From assembly GCA_021286855.1 (NCBI GenBank), contig JAJTBO010000004.1:111539-175538 (forward strand): a stretch of 64,000 nucleotides of DNA. Reading direction: 5' to 3'. Under the pieces are notes generated by a model. The model saw only the letters and a program-made list of their open reading frames with translations. It made no database searches and was not told the DNA's origin. A program made the translations under genes and the position numbers. Source of the DNA: Hyphomicrobiales bacterium (lineage in GTDB: Bacteria; Pseudomonadota; Alphaproteobacteria; Rhizobiales; Ancalomicrobiaceae). This document shows, piece by piece, positions 34,640-43,826 of the stretch (the stretch's first letter is position 1; each line of letters starts with the position of its first letter).

Positions 34640-37063
34640 TCAGCCGCGCAGCGTCGCGCCGGTCGCCTTGGTCACGGCGGCGACGATCTTCGCCGCCACG
34701 GCCTCGAGGTCCTTGTCGGTCAGCGTCGCCTCGCGCGGCTGCAGGCTCACCTCGACCGCCACCGACTTCCTGCCTTCGCCGACCGCGGCCCCCCGGAAGA
34801 CGTCGAAGACCTTCGCGTCGGTGACCAGCGCCTTGTCTGCCCCCTTGACGGCCTTGAGGATCTTCTCGGCCTCGACCTTCTCCTCGACGACGAAGGCGAA
34901 GTCGCGGGTGAGCGGCATCAGCTCCGGCAGGACCAGCGCGCCCTTCGACTTGGTCGGCTTGGCCTTGGGCTCGGGAATGGCGTCGAGATAGACCTGGAAG
35001 CCGACCAGCGGCGCGACGACGTCCATCGCCTCGAGCGTCGAGGGATGGATCTCGCCGAAATGGGCCAGCACGTTCTGCGGGCCCATCTGCAGCGTGCCGG
35101 AGCGGCCGGGGTGATACCAGGCCGGCGCGGTGCGGGCGATCTGCAGCTTGGCGACGTCGACGCCGAGAGCTTCGAGCACCGCCAACGCGTCGCCCTTGGC
35201 CACCGTCCAGGAGACCGGGCCGGCGGCGCCGATCCAATGGCGGCCGGAACCGGTCGAGGACGCGGTGCCGTGACGGACGCCGGCCGCTTCGAGCTTCTGG
35301 TCCTCGGGGCGGTCGCCCTTGAAGACCTGACCGACCTCGAACAGAGCGACGTCGGAGAGGCCGCGCTTCAGGTTGCGGCCGACGGCGGCCATCAGGCCGG
35401 GCATCAGGTTCGGCCGCATGTCGGAGAGGTCGGCCGCGATCGGATTGGCGAGCGCCAGTTCCGGCGCGCCGCCGCCGAAGCGGGTCGCGTCGGCCTTCGA
35501 GACGAAGGACCAGGTGACGGCCTCGAGCATCGAGCGGGTGGCGAGGATCCGGCGCGCCTTGGACCGGCGGATCTGCAGGGGCGTCAGCACCTTCTGGCCG
35601 ACCGTGCCGGTCGCCTCGAGCGGCGTCGAGACGACGTTGTCGAGGCCGTGGATGCGCATCACCTCCTCGACGAGGTCGGCCTTCTGGGTGACGTCGGCGC
35701 GCCAGGAGGGCACGGCGACGCGGAAGAGGCCGTCCTCCGGCGAGACGACGAAGAAGCCGAGCTTCTCCAGGATCTCGCGGATCTCGGCGCGATGCAGCGA
35801 GAGACCGGTCAGCCGCTTCACCTCGGCGAGCGGGAACTCGATGATCCGATCGGTCTCCGGCACGGTTCCGGCGACGACGGGCGTCGAGGCCTCGCCGCCG
35901 CACAAATCGACCACCCACTGGGTGGCGACGTCGAGGCCGACCGGCACGAAGGCCGGATCGACGCCGCGCTCGAAGCGATAGCGGGCGTCGGAGACGATGC
36001 CGGTGCGCCGGCCGGTCTCGGCGGTGCGGGCCGGGTCGAACCAGGCGCATTCGATGAAGACGTCGGTGGTCTCGTCGGAGCAACCGGTCTCTTCACCGCC
36101 CATGACGCCGCCGAGGCCGAGCGGGCCGGCGTCGTCGGCGATGACGCACATGCGCTCGTCGATCGCATAGGTCTTGCCGTCGAGGGCCAGCAGGCTCTCG
36201 CCCTCGACGCCGTAGCGGGCATGAATGCCGCCCTTCACCTTGGCGGCGTCGAAGACGTGCAGCGGGCGGCCGAGGTCGATCGAGACGTAGTTGGTCATGT
36301 CGACCAGCGCCGAGATGGGGCGCAGGCCGATCGCCTTCAGGCGGCGCTGCATCCACTCCGGCGACGGGCCGTTCTTCACGCCCCGCACGTAACGGCCGTG
36401 GAAGACCGGGCAGGCGACGAGCTCGCCTTCGGGGAAGCGCAGGTCGACGGAGATCGGCGAGGCGTAGGTCCCGGCGATCTTGCGCGGCTCCAGCGGCTTC
36501 AGACGGCCGAGGCCGGCGGCGGCGAGATCGCGGGCGACGCCGCGCACGCCGGTGCAGTCGGCGCGGTTGGGCGTCAGCGAGACGTCGATCACCGGATCGG
36601 AGAGATCGGCGAAATCGGCATAGGAGACGCCGACGGGGGCGTCGGCGGCGAGCTCCATGATGCCGGCATGGTCCTCGGAGAGCTCGAGCTCGGCGGCCGA
36701 GCACATCATGCCGAAGCTCTCGACGCCGCGGATCTGGCCGACGCCGAGGGTGAAGTCCTTGCCCGGAATATAGGTGCCGGCGGCGGCGAAGACGGTCTTG
36801 AGGCCGGCGCGGGCGTTGGGCGCGCCGCAGACCACCTGGAGCGGCGCGGGACCGCCGACGTCGACCATGCAGACGCGCAGGCGATCGGCGTTCGGATGCT
36901 GCACGGCGGAGACGACGTGGGCGACGACGAAGGGCTTCAGCGCCGCGCCCTTGTCCTCGACGCCCTCGACCTCGAGGCCGATGCGGGTGAGCGTCTCGAC
37001 GATCTGATCGAGCGTGGCCTCGGTGTCGAGGTGATCCTTCAGCCAGGAGAGGGTGAACTTCAT
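34640..37063 (-). CDS. pheT: Phenylalanine-tRNA ligase beta subunit
   Basis: 807 residues, normal length. N-terminal MKFTLSWLKDHLDTEATLD, a tRNA-binding (EMAP-like) domain about 40-150 with VAHVVSAVQHPNADRLRVC, the B3/4 editing domain (about 215-380), B5 domain and a C-terminal FDX-ACB anticodon-binding domain (about 710-805, LMPLTRDFAFVV). It forms the alpha2-beta2 enzyme with PheS. Its ATG overlaps the stop of the inserted DUF559 gene (ATGA), so translation is likely coupled to that gene. Confidence 0.97.
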   Translation of the reverse strand: MKFTLSWLKDHLDTEATLDQIVETLTRIGLEVEGVEDKGAALKPFVVAHVVSAVQHPNADRLRVCMVDVGGPAPLQVVCGAPNARAGLKTVFAAAGTYIPGKDFTLGVGQIRGVESFGMMCSAAELELSEDHAGIMELAADAPVGVSYADFADLSDPVIDVSLTPNRADCTGVRGVARDLAAAGLGRLKPLEPRKIAGTYASPISVDLRFPEGELVACPVFHGRYVRGVKNGPSPEWMQRRLKAIGLRPISALVDMTNYVSIDLGRPLHVFDAAKVKGGIHARYGVEGESLLALDGKTYAIDERMCVIADDAGPLGLGGVMGGEETGCSDETTDVFIECAWFDPARTAETGRRTGIVSDARYRFERGVDPAFVPVGLDVATQWVVDLCGGEASTPVVAGTVPETDRIIEFPLAEVKRLTGLSLHRAEIREILEKLGFFVVSPEDGLFRVAVPSWRADVTQKADLVEEVMRIHGLDNVVSTPLEATGTVGQKVLTPLQIRRSKARRILATRSMLEAVTWSFVSKADATRFGGGAPELALANPIAADLSDMRPNLMPGLMAAVGRNLKRGLSDVALFEVGQVFKGDRPEDQKLEAAGVRHGTASSTGSGRHWIGAAGPVSWTVAKGDALAVLEALGVDVAKLQIARTAPAWYHPGRSGTLQMGPQNVLAHFGEIHPSTLEAMDVVAPLVGFQVYLDAIPEPKAKPTKSKGALVLPELMPLTRDFAFVVEEKVEAEKILKAVKGADKALVTDAKVFDVFRGAAVGEGRKSVAVEVSLQPREATLTDKDLEAVAAKIVAAVTKATGATLRG

Positions 37064-37656
37064 GGGGTCGGTCCGATCTTCGGGGCAACGGGAGAAGGAG
37101 AGGCCGAAGCCCCCCCTCCCTGTCCCTCCCCCTCGAGGGGGGAGGGGACGGTCGCGGCGACCGTCGAGAGATCATCGAGCGAAGACGTCTCCGCCCCGCT
37201 GCGGTCGTGATGCGACGGGCGCAACCCCGCACGTTCCCTCCCCCCTCGAGGGGGAGGGGCAGGGAGGGGGGGCACGACGTCGCCGGAAATCACGCCTGCG
37301 GCGACGAGCGCTCCGAAAATTCGCTCCAGAACACTCGGCGTCACGACGAGAACGTCGTGATTCCAAAAGCGCAGGACGGTGTAACCCGCCTCGGCGAGCC
37401 AGGCGCTGCGCCGCTCATCGTGCCGAATTCCGGCGGCCTCGCCATGCTGGCCGCCGTCGACCTCGATCACCAGCTTGGCCGCCGGACAGAGAAAGTCGAC
37501 CACATACGGGCCGATCGGCGCCTGCCTGCGGAACGATACCGAGAGAAACCGATGACCTCGCAGGCACGACCACAGGCGCGCCTCGGCATCCGTCATCTCC
37601 CGACGCAGCCGGCGCGCGTTGGCGCGCAGGGTCGGGGAAACGACATGATGCGGCAT
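37060..37656 (-). CDS. DUF559 domain (Vsr-like endonuclease fold) protein inserted between pheS and pheT
   Basis: 198 residues from ATG 37656, which is preceded by GGAGGTGATC, a near-perfect ribosome binding site. The DUF559 domain (about 8-115) has ARRLRREMTDAEARLWSCLR, FRRQAPIGPYVVDFLCP and LVIEVDGGQHGE. These carry the Asp and Glu-x-Asp pattern of the Vsr/PD-(D/E)XK-like fold. The C-terminal 70 residues (about 128-183) are read through an inverted pair of palindromic repeats and are probably not functional sequence. The stop overlaps pheT by 4 nt. DUF559 proteins are common in Hyphomicrobiales and of unknown function. Its place inside an essential operon is unusual. Confidence 0.82.
   Translation of the reverse strand: MPHHVVSPTLRANARRLRREMTDAEARLWSCLRGHRFLSVSFRRQAPIGPYVVDFLCPAAKLVIEVDGGQHGEAAGIRHDERRSAWLAEAGYTVLRFWNHDVLVVTPSVLERIFGALVAAGVISGDVVPPLPAPPPRGGRERAGLRPSHHDRSGAETSSLDDLSTVAATVPSPLEGEGQGGGASASPSPVAPKIGPTP
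37110..37275. repeat. Second inverted pair of CTCGAG-centred palindromic repeats, in the DUF559 gene
   Basis: Copy C (37110-37150) contains GTCCCTCCCCCTCGAGGGGG and copy D (37231-37275) contains CTCCCCCCTCGAGGGGGAGG in inverse orientation, with arms CCCCCCTCCCTGT and its reverse. Core and arms match the pair in polA. The segment between copies, about 85 bp, is unique. Confidence 0.85.
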
Positions 37657-37688
37657 GGCGATCACCTCCATGGCCGTGACCGTCTCCA

Positions 37689-38771
37689 TCACGCGCTCAA
37701 TCCACCGAAGAGCGTCGGCAGGTCGAGCGGGCGGAAGCCGTAGTGCTTCAGCCAGCGGACGTCGGCGTCGAAGAAGGCGCGCAGGTCGTTCATGCCGTAT
37801 TTCAGCATGGCGATGCGGTCGATGCCCATACCGAAGGCGAAGCCCTGGTAGCGGTCGGGGTCGAGGCCGCAGGCCCTCAGCACGTTGGGATGAACCATGC
37901 CGCAGCCGAGGATCTCCAGCCAGTCGTTCCCCTCGCCGAACTTCACTTCCGAACCGGAGCGATCGCAGCGGATGTCGACCTCCATCGACGGCTCGGTGAA
38001 GGGGAAGAACGACGGACGGAAGCGCATCTCGACGTCCGGCACCTCGAAGAAGGCCTTGCAGAACTCCTCGAGCACCCATTTCAGCGTGCCGATGGTCGAG
38101 GTCTCGTCGATCACCAGACCCTCGACCTGATGGAACATCGGCGTGTGGGTCTGGTCGCTGTCGCAGCGATAGGTGCGGCCCGGCGCGATGATGCGGATCG
38201 GCGGCTTCTGGGACAGCATGGTGCGGACCTGCACCGGCGAGGTGTGGGTGCGGAGCAGATGGCGCGCGCCGTCCTCCTTCGGGGAGAAGAAGAAGGTGTC
38301 GTGCATCTCGCGGGCGGGATGGCCCTCGGGGAAGTTCAGAGCGGTGAAGTTGTAGAAGTCGCTCTCGACGTCCGGGCCTTCGGCCACCGCGAAGCCCATG
38401 TCGGCGAAGATCGCGGTCAGCTCGTCGGTGACCTGGGAGATCGGATGGATGCGGCCGTCGTTGGCCGGCGAGGGCCAGAGCGGCAGCGTCACGTCGACGG
38501 TCTCGACGGCGAGGCGGGCGGAAAGCGCCGCCTCCTTCAGCACGACGCGACGGGCGGCGAGCGCCTCGCCGACGCCGTCCTTCAGCGCGTTGATCGCCGC
38601 GCCGCGGGTCTTGCGGTCGTCCGGGCTCATCGCGCCGAGGGTCTTCAAGAGTTCGGACACCGACCCCTTCTTGCCGAGCGCGCCGACGCGCACCGCTTCC
38701 AGCGCCGCTTCGTCGGCGGCCGCGTCGATGGCGGCGCGCAGGGAGTGTTCGAGATCGTCGATGTCGCTCAT
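37689..38771 (-). CDS. pheS: Phenylalanine-tRNA ligase alpha subunit
   Basis: 360 residues from ATG 38771 ([18 protein letters not shown]). N-terminal coiled coil (about 1-100) binds tRNA. The class II catalytic core has motif 2 in [10 protein letters not shown] and [18 protein letters not shown], and motif 3 in [17 protein letters not shown]. It charges tRNA-Phe together with PheT. It is first in a pheS-DUF559-pheT operon, 32 nt before the DUF559 start. Confidence 0.97.
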   Translation of the reverse strand: MSDIDDLEHSLRAAIDAAADEAALEAVRVGALGKKGSVSELLKTLGAMSPDDRKTRGAAINALKDGVGEALAARRVVLKEAALSARLAVETVDVTLPLWPSPANDGRIHPISQVTDELTAIFADMGFAVAEGPDVESDFYNFTALNFPEGHPAREMHDTFFFSPKEDGARHLLRTHTSPVQVRTMLSQKPPIRIIAPGRTYRCDSDQTHTPMFHQVEGLVIDETSTIGTLKWVLEEFCKAFFEVPDVEMRFRPSFFPFTEPSMEVDIRCDRSGSEVKFGEGNDWLEILGCGMVHPNVLRACGLDPDRYQGFAFGMGIDRIAMLKYGMNDLRAFFDADVRWLKHYGFRPLDLPTLFGGLSA

Positions 38772-38943
38772 GGGGTCCGGCTTCCGAGATGCGTCGAGAA
38801 AATCGCCCGCACTTCTAGCCAGATTTCGCCGGCGGGGAAAGGTCCGGCGCACGTTCGCGCTCATCCCGCGGAAGCATGACCGGCGCGGCGAATTTCGCTC
38901 CGCGAACAAACGTGGGCGCCCTGCCCCCTCGTTCCGGCGCCGC

Positions 38944-38979
38944 TTGACACGTCGATATCGTTATAGAAAATAACAATTA
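38944..38979 (+). promoter_or_regulatory. Promoter with MarR/CouR-type operator for the phenylpropenoid operon
   Basis: TTGACA at 38944-38949 is a consensus -35; the -10 is weak and AT-rich (around 38967-38972). Overlapping it, TCGTTAT (38958-38964) and ATAACAATTA (38970-38979) form an inverted GTTAT/ATAAC pair with 5-nt spacing. The same two half-sites recur at 51065-51093 beside the MarR gene and the livH promoter. Inferred operator of that regulator. Confidence 0.6.
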
Positions 38980-39008
38980 CAAAAATGAACATTGGGAGCG
39001 AACCGCCG

Positions 39009-39815
39009 ATGACCGCCTCCGCCGGGACCGCGAGATCGACCGCCGCCTCGCCGCTCGCCCTCGAGCGACGCGGCGACGTGCTGATCGTCGGCCTCGACCG
39101 CCAAGCCAAGCGCAACGCGCTCAACGACGAGACGATCGAAGCGCTCGATGAGGTGTTTTCGGGCGTGCCCGACGACGTGCGCGCCGTGGTGATCCACGGG
39201 ATCGGGCCGAATTTCTCGGCCGGGCTCGACCTTTCCGAGATCTCCGAGCGCGACGTCACCGAGGGCGTCTTCCACTCCCGCGCCTGGCATCGCTGCTTCG
39301 AGAAGATCGAATTCGGCCGGACGCCGGTGGTCGCGGTGCTGAAGGGCGCGGTGATCGGCGGCGGGCTGGAGCTCGCCTGCGCGGCGCATGTCCGGGTCGC
39401 CGAGGCGAGCGCCTTCTACGGTCTCCCGGAGGGCCAGCGCGGCATCTTCGTCGGCGGCGGCGGCTCGGTCCGCCTGCCGAAGCTGATCGGCGTCGCGCGC
39501 ATGGCCGACATGATGCTGACCGGGCGCACCTATTCGGCGGCGGAAGGGGTCGGGCTCGGTTTCTCGCAATATCTGGTCGGCGAGGGCGAGGGCTTCGACA
39601 AGGGTCTGGAGCTCGCGACCAAGATGTGCGGCAACGCGCCGCTCTCCAACTTCGCGGTGATCCAGGCGCTGCCGCGCATCGCCGACAGCGACCCGCGGGT
39701 CGGCTACCTGATGGAGAGCCTCGTCTCGTCGGTCGCCCAGAGCGACCGGGAGGCGAAGCGTCGCGTGCGCGACTTCCTGGAGAAGCGCGCCGCCAAGGTG
39801 ACGCGTCCGGACTGA
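39009..39815 (+). CDS. Crotonase family enoyl-CoA hydratase (phenylpropenoyl-CoA hydratase)
   Basis: 268 residues from ATG 39009, with GGGAG 10 nt upstream; ATG 38985 is the alternative. The CoA/oxyanion elements are VIHGIGPNFSAGLDLSE and VAVLKGAVIGGGLELACAAH; LPEGQRGIFVGGGGSVRLP holds the region of the catalytic acidic residue. First gene of a six-gene operon with a feruloyl-CoA-synthase-like ligase, thiolase, SDR and thioesterase. It most likely hydrates coumaroyl- or feruloyl-CoA to the 3-hydroxyacyl-CoA (CouA-like). A hydratase/lyase releasing an aldehyde is possible, but the following dehydrogenase and thiolase favour plain hydration. Confidence 0.85.
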   Translation: MTASAGTARSTAASPLALERRGDVLIVGLDRQAKRNALNDETIEALDEVFSGVPDDVRAVVIHGIGPNFSAGLDLSEISERDVTEGVFHSRAWHRCFEKIEFGRTPVVAVLKGAVIGGGLELACAAHVRVAEASAFYGLPEGQRGIFVGGGGSVRLPKLIGVARMADMMLTGRTYSAAEGVGLGFSQYLVGEGEGFDKGLELATKMCGNAPLSNFAVIQALPRIADSDPRVGYLMESLVSSVAQSDREAKRRVRDFLEKRAAKVTRPD

Positions 39816-39933
39816 CCGGGCGCGATCGGGCAGGTCGGACCACCGACCGCCCCCGGGGCGCAAGACCCCAGCGAGGAAACGAAGAGGACCGTTCCACGCG
39901 CGAAGACGCGGGGCGAGGTCCGGGGAGGACATC

Positions 39934-41787
39934 ATGCACGCCACGATTCCGGCGACCGCGCCGCTGCGTCTCTTCGGTAAGCTCGATCCGGTGGTCGAGA
40001 GCCGCCCCGACGGCGTCATCGTGGTGCGCTCGGCCAAGCCCTTGCCGCACTATTCCGCCTCGCTGGTCGATCGGCTGGAGCATTGGGCCAAGGTGACGCC
40101 GCATCGCGTCTTCCTGGCCGAACGCGACGAGACCGGCGGCTGGCGCGAACTGACCTACGGCGCCGCCTTCGAGCAGATCCTGCACATCGGCGCGGCGCTG
40201 CTCGCCCGCGACCTGTCGCCGGACGAGCCGGTGCTGATCCTGTCGGGCAACGGCATCGACCATGCGCTCCTCAGCCTCGCCGGCATGGCGGTGGGCGTGC
40301 CGACCTGCCCGATGTCGACGGCCTATTCGACGATCTCGCAGGATCTCGGCAAGCTCGCCTACGCCCTCGACCTCCTGACGCCGCGGCTGGTCTTCGCTTC
40401 GGACGGCCGCATCTTCGGCCGCGCGCTCGCGAAGGCCAAGGAGCGCGGCATCGAGATCGTCGTCTCCGACGACACCGCCGAGGCGCTCGGCGCGACGCGC
40501 TTCTCCAACCTCCTCGACCGGCCGATCTCCTCCGCCGTCGTTTCGGCGCGCGCCGAGGTCGGACCCGACACGATCGCCAAGTTCCTGCTGACCTCCGGGT
40601 CGACCGGCTATCCGAAGGCGGTGACCAACACCCAACGGATGCTCTGCGCCAATCAGGCGATGCTGGCCGAGGCGCTGGCCTTCCTCAAGGACGAGCCGCC
40701 GGTGCTGGTCGACTGGCTGCCCTGGGCGCACACCTTCGGCTCCAACCACAATTTCGGCATCGCCCTCTACAACGGCGGCACGCTCTACATCGACGAGGGC
40801 AAGCCGGTGCCGGCCGGGATCGGCGCGACCATCGCCAATCTGCGCGAGATCGCTCCGACGATCTATTTCAACGTGCCCAAGGGCTTCGAGGCGCTGCTGC
40901 CGCACCTGCGCGACGACGCCGCCCTGCGCCGCCACTTCTTCTCGCGGCTGAAGCTGATGTTCTACGCCGGCGCCGGCCTCGCCAAGCCGATCTGGGACGC
41001 CTATCGCGAGATGGCGATCGAGACGATCGGCCGGCCGATCGCCTTCACCACTTCGCTGGGGTCGACCGAGACCGCGCCCGGCGCGCTGATCGGCGTGCGC
41101 GAGGTCGACCGACCCGGCATCGTCGGCGTGCCGCACAAGGGGGTCGAGCTGAAGCTCGTGCCCAACGCCGGCAAGCTCGAGGCGCGGCTCCGCGGTCCGA
41201 ACATCACGCCCGGCTACTGGCGGCGGCCGGACCTGACGGCCGGCGTCTTCGACGCCGAGGGCTTCTATCTGATGGGCGACGCGCTGCGCCTCGCCGAGCC
41301 GAACAACTTCGCCGCCGGCTTCGAGTTCGACGGCCGCGTCGCCGAGGACTTCAAGCTCGCCACCGGCACCTGGGTCAGCGTCGGTCCGCTCCGGACCGAC
41401 TTCGTCGGCCGGCTCGATCCGCTCGTCAAGGACGCCGCCGTCACCGGCCACGACCGCGACGACGTCGGCATGCTGCTCTTCCCCGACGAGGTCGAGACGC
41501 GGAAGCTCGCGCCGCATCTTCCCCCCGAGACGCCGTTCGAGGAGGTCGTCTGCGACGGCGCCGTGAAGGACGCCTTCCAGGAGCGTCTGGCGGCGATCGC
41601 GCGCGAGGCGACCGGGTCTTCGACCCGCGTCACCCGGATCGCCCTGCTCGCCCTCCCCCCGTCGATCGACCTCGGCGAGGCGACCGACAAGGGTTCGCTC
41701 AACCAACGCGCCGTGCTCGCCAACCGCGCGTCGGACGTCGAGGCGCTCTACGCCGCCGACGCCGCGCCGCACGTCGTCCGCCTGTGA
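39934..41787 (+). CDS. Feruloyl-CoA synthase-like acyl-CoA ligase
   Basis: 617 residues; GGGGAGGA precedes the ATG. AMP-forming ligase: P-loop LTSGSTGYPKAV near residue 219-230, then FTTSLGSTETAP for motif A5 and GYWRRPDLTAGVFDAEGFY. The N terminus (FGKLDPVVESRPDGVIVVRS) and late EDFKLATGTWVSVGPLR are typical of feruloyl-CoA synthases, which also accept p-coumarate and caffeate. It makes the CoA thioester in the cytoplasm using ATP. Second gene of the operon; the ring-substituent preference cannot be read from sequence. Confidence 0.88.
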   Translation: MHATIPATAPLRLFGKLDPVVESRPDGVIVVRSAKPLPHYSASLVDRLEHWAKVTPHRVFLAERDETGGWRELTYGAAFEQILHIGAALLARDLSPDEPVLILSGNGIDHALLSLAGMAVGVPTCPMSTAYSTISQDLGKLAYALDLLTPRLVFASDGRIFGRALAKAKERGIEIVVSDDTAEALGATRFSNLLDRPISSAVVSARAEVGPDTIAKFLLTSGSTGYPKAVTNTQRMLCANQAMLAEALAFLKDEPPVLVDWLPWAHTFGSNHNFGIALYNGGTLYIDEGKPVPAGIGATIANLREIAPTIYFNVPKGFEALLPHLRDDAALRRHFFSRLKLMFYAGAGLAKPIWDAYREMAIETIGRPIAFTTSLGSTETAPGALIGVREVDRPGIVGVPHKGVELKLVPNAGKLEARLRGPNITPGYWRRPDLTAGVFDAEGFYLMGDALRLAEPNNFAAGFEFDGRVAEDFKLATGTWVSVGPLRTDFVGRLDPLVKDAAVTGHDRDDVGMLLFPDEVETRKLAPHLPPETPFEEVVCDGAVKDAFQERLAAIAREATGSSTRVTRIALLALPPSIDLGEATDKGSLNQRAVLANRASDVEALYAADAAPHVVRL

Positions 41788-41798
41788 GGAAACATCCC

Positions 41799-43049
41799 AT
41801 GACGCACGTTCTCGGCGCGATCACGCTCACCTTCGACGACGTCCATCTCGTCGCCGGCGTCCGCACGCCCTTCTGCGACTATGCCGGCCGGCTCTCGACC
41901 GTGTCGCCGACCGATCTCGCCATCAAGGCCGGCCGCGAGGCGATCGCGCGGTCCGGCGTCGATCCGACCGAGATCGGCACGGTGGTCGCCGGCAACATGG
42001 CGCAGGCGAGTTTCGACGCCTATTTCCTGCCGCGGCACGTCGGCCTCTACTGCGGCGTTCCGGTCGAGATTCCCGCCCATCTCGTCCAGCGGATCTGCGG
42101 CACCGGCATCGAGGCGATCGTCCAAGCCGCCGACGCGATCTCGCTCGGCCGGGCCGGCGTCGCGCTGGCGGTCGGGGCGGAATCGATGAGCCGCAATCCG
42201 GTCGCCGCCTACACCCATCGCAACGGCTTCCGGATGGGTCAGATCGAGTTCAAGGACTTCCTGTGGGAGAGCCTGCTCGACACCGCCTGCCACACCACCA
42301 TGGGCGGCACGGCGGAGAACCTGGCGAAGCGGTACGGCATCACCCGCGAGGAGGTCGACGCCTTCGCGGCGCGCTCGTTCGAACGGGCGCTGGCGGCGCG
42401 GGCCGAAGGCTTCTTCGACGACGAGATCGTGCCCGTGCGCGAGGAGACCTTCGAACGCGAAGGCTACGACGCGCGCGCGATCAGGCTGCCGAAGCGCGGC
42501 GACGTGGTCGGCGAGGACGACCACGTCCGGCCGTCGCCGATCGAAATGCTGGCGAAGATCCGCCCGGCCTTCGGCGGGGTGCAGACCGGCGGCAATTCCT
42601 CGGCGATCGTCGACGGCGCGGCGGCGGTCGTGCTCGCTTCGGGCGAACGGGCGGCGACGCGCGGACGCAAGCCGCTCGCCCGCCTCGTCGCCGCGGCCTC
42701 GGTCGGCGTGCCGCCGGAGGTTATGGGCATCGGCCCGGCCCCGGCGATCCGCGCGGTCTGCGAGGCCGTCGGGCTCGAGATCGGCGAGATCGACCGGATC
42801 GAGATCAACGAGGCGTTCGGCGCGCAGGTGATGGCCTGCGCCCGCGAGCTCGGCCTCGACGAGGCGAAGCTCGACGTCAACGGCGGCGCGATCGCCATCG
42901 GCCATCCGCTCGGCGCGACCGGCGTGCGGCTGACGCTGACCGTGGCGCGCGAGCTGAAGCGGCGCGGCCTGAGGTGGGGCGTCGCCTCGGCCTGCATCGG
43001 CGGCGGCCAAGGCATCGCGCTCCTGGTCGAGAACGAAGACGCGAAGTGA
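41799..43049 (+). CDS. Thiolase (acetyl-CoA acyltransferase)
   Basis: 416 residues. Nucleophile in QRICGTGIEA (Cys100), then NGGAIAIGHPLGATG with the catalytic His and ASACIGGGQGIAL with the second Cys. Likely cleaves the 3-ketoacyl-CoA (for example 4-hydroxybenzoylacetyl-CoA) into hydroxybenzoyl-CoA and acetyl-CoA. Starts 11 nt after the ligase stop, and the SDR gene starts 10 nt after it, so it is firmly in the operon. Confidence 0.88.
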   Translation: MTHVLGAITLTFDDVHLVAGVRTPFCDYAGRLSTVSPTDLAIKAGREAIARSGVDPTEIGTVVAGNMAQASFDAYFLPRHVGLYCGVPVEIPAHLVQRICGTGIEAIVQAADAISLGRAGVALAVGAESMSRNPVAAYTHRNGFRMGQIEFKDFLWESLLDTACHTTMGGTAENLAKRYGITREEVDAFAARSFERALAARAEGFFDDEIVPVREETFEREGYDARAIRLPKRGDVVGEDDHVRPSPIEMLAKIRPAFGGVQTGGNSSAIVDGAAAVVLASGERAATRGRKPLARLVAAASVGVPPEVMGIGPAPAIRAVCEAVGLEIGEIDRIEINEAFGAQVMACARELGLDEAKLDVNGGAIAIGHPLGATGVRLTLTVARELKRRGLRWGVASACIGGGQGIALLVENEDAK

Positions 43050-43059
43050 GGGCATCGAC

Positions 43060-43821
43060 ATGAAGCTCGACGGACTTTCGGCGATCGTCACCGGCGGCGG
43101 CTCCGGCCTCGGCCGCGCCACGGCGGAAGCGCTGGCGGCGAAGGGGGCGCGGGTCGCCGTGGTCGACCGCAACGAAGCCGCGTCGGCCGAGGTCGCGAGC
43201 GCGATCGGCGGCCTCGCCGTCGGCCTCGACGTCGCCGACGCGGGCGCGGCGGAGGCCGCCTTCGCCCGGATCGAGGCGGCGATCGGCGCGGCGCGGCTGC
43301 TGGTCAACTGCGCCGGCATCGGCGTCGCCAAGCGCGTCCTCGGCAAGGAGGGACCGCAGGCGCTCACCGACTTCGAGACGGTGATCCGGGTCAACCTCCT
43401 CGGCTCGTTCAACATGTTGCGGCTGGCGAGCGCGGCGATGGCGAAGCTCGAGCCGCTCGACGGCGGCGAACGCGGCGTGATCGTCAACACCGCTTCGATC
43501 GCGGCCTTCGAAGGCCAGATTGGTCAGGCGGCCTACGCCGCCTCGAAGGGCGGCGTCGTTTCGATGACGCTGCCGATCGCCCGCGAGCTCGCGCAGTTCG
43601 GCATCCGCGTCAACACGATCGCGCCGGGCCTGTTCCTGACGCCGCTGCTGCGCTCGCTGCCGGAGGAGGCGCAGGTCTCGCTCGGCCGGTCGATCCCGTT
43701 CCCGCAACGGCTCGGCGAGCCGGCGGAATTCGCCGCTCTCGTCGTCCACATGGCGGAAAACGCCTTCCTCAACGGCGAAGTCGTGCGCCTCGACGGCGCC
43801 CTTCGCATGCAGCCGAGGTGA
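43060..43821 (+). CDS. SDR 3-hydroxyacyl-CoA dehydrogenase-like
   Basis: 253 residues. Cofactor loop TGGGSGLG at residues 11-18, NAG-type CAGIG, and catalytic Tyr159/Lys163 (YAASK), with Ser in NTASIAA. The Asp in VVDRNEA suggests NAD preference. Closest in style to type 2 (HSD17B10-like) 3-hydroxyacyl-CoA dehydrogenases. In this operon it most likely oxidises the 3-hydroxyphenylpropionyl-CoA formed by the hydratase. The stop overlaps a GTG that could also start the next gene. Confidence 0.87.
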   Translation: MKLDGLSAIVTGGGSGLGRATAEALAAKGARVAVVDRNEAASAEVASAIGGLAVGLDVADAGAAEAAFARIEAAIGAARLLVNCAGIGVAKRVLGKEGPQALTDFETVIRVNLLGSFNMLRLASAAMAKLEPLDGGERGVIVNTASIAAFEGQIGQAAYAASKGGVVSMTLPIARELAQFGIRVNTIAPGLFLTPLLRSLPEEAQVSLGRSIPFPQRLGEPAEFAALVVHMAENAFLNGEVVRLDGALRMQPR

Positions 43822-43826
43822 GCGAC

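Noticed and set aside
34559..37210. Long rightward open frame opposite pheT
   Set aside because: Antisense shadow of pheT; composition typical of codon-position bias, no motifs.
33327..37275. CRISPR array formed by the GC-rich repeats
   Set aside because: Only four copies in two inverted pairs, far apart and partly inside genes; no regular spacers and no cas genes.
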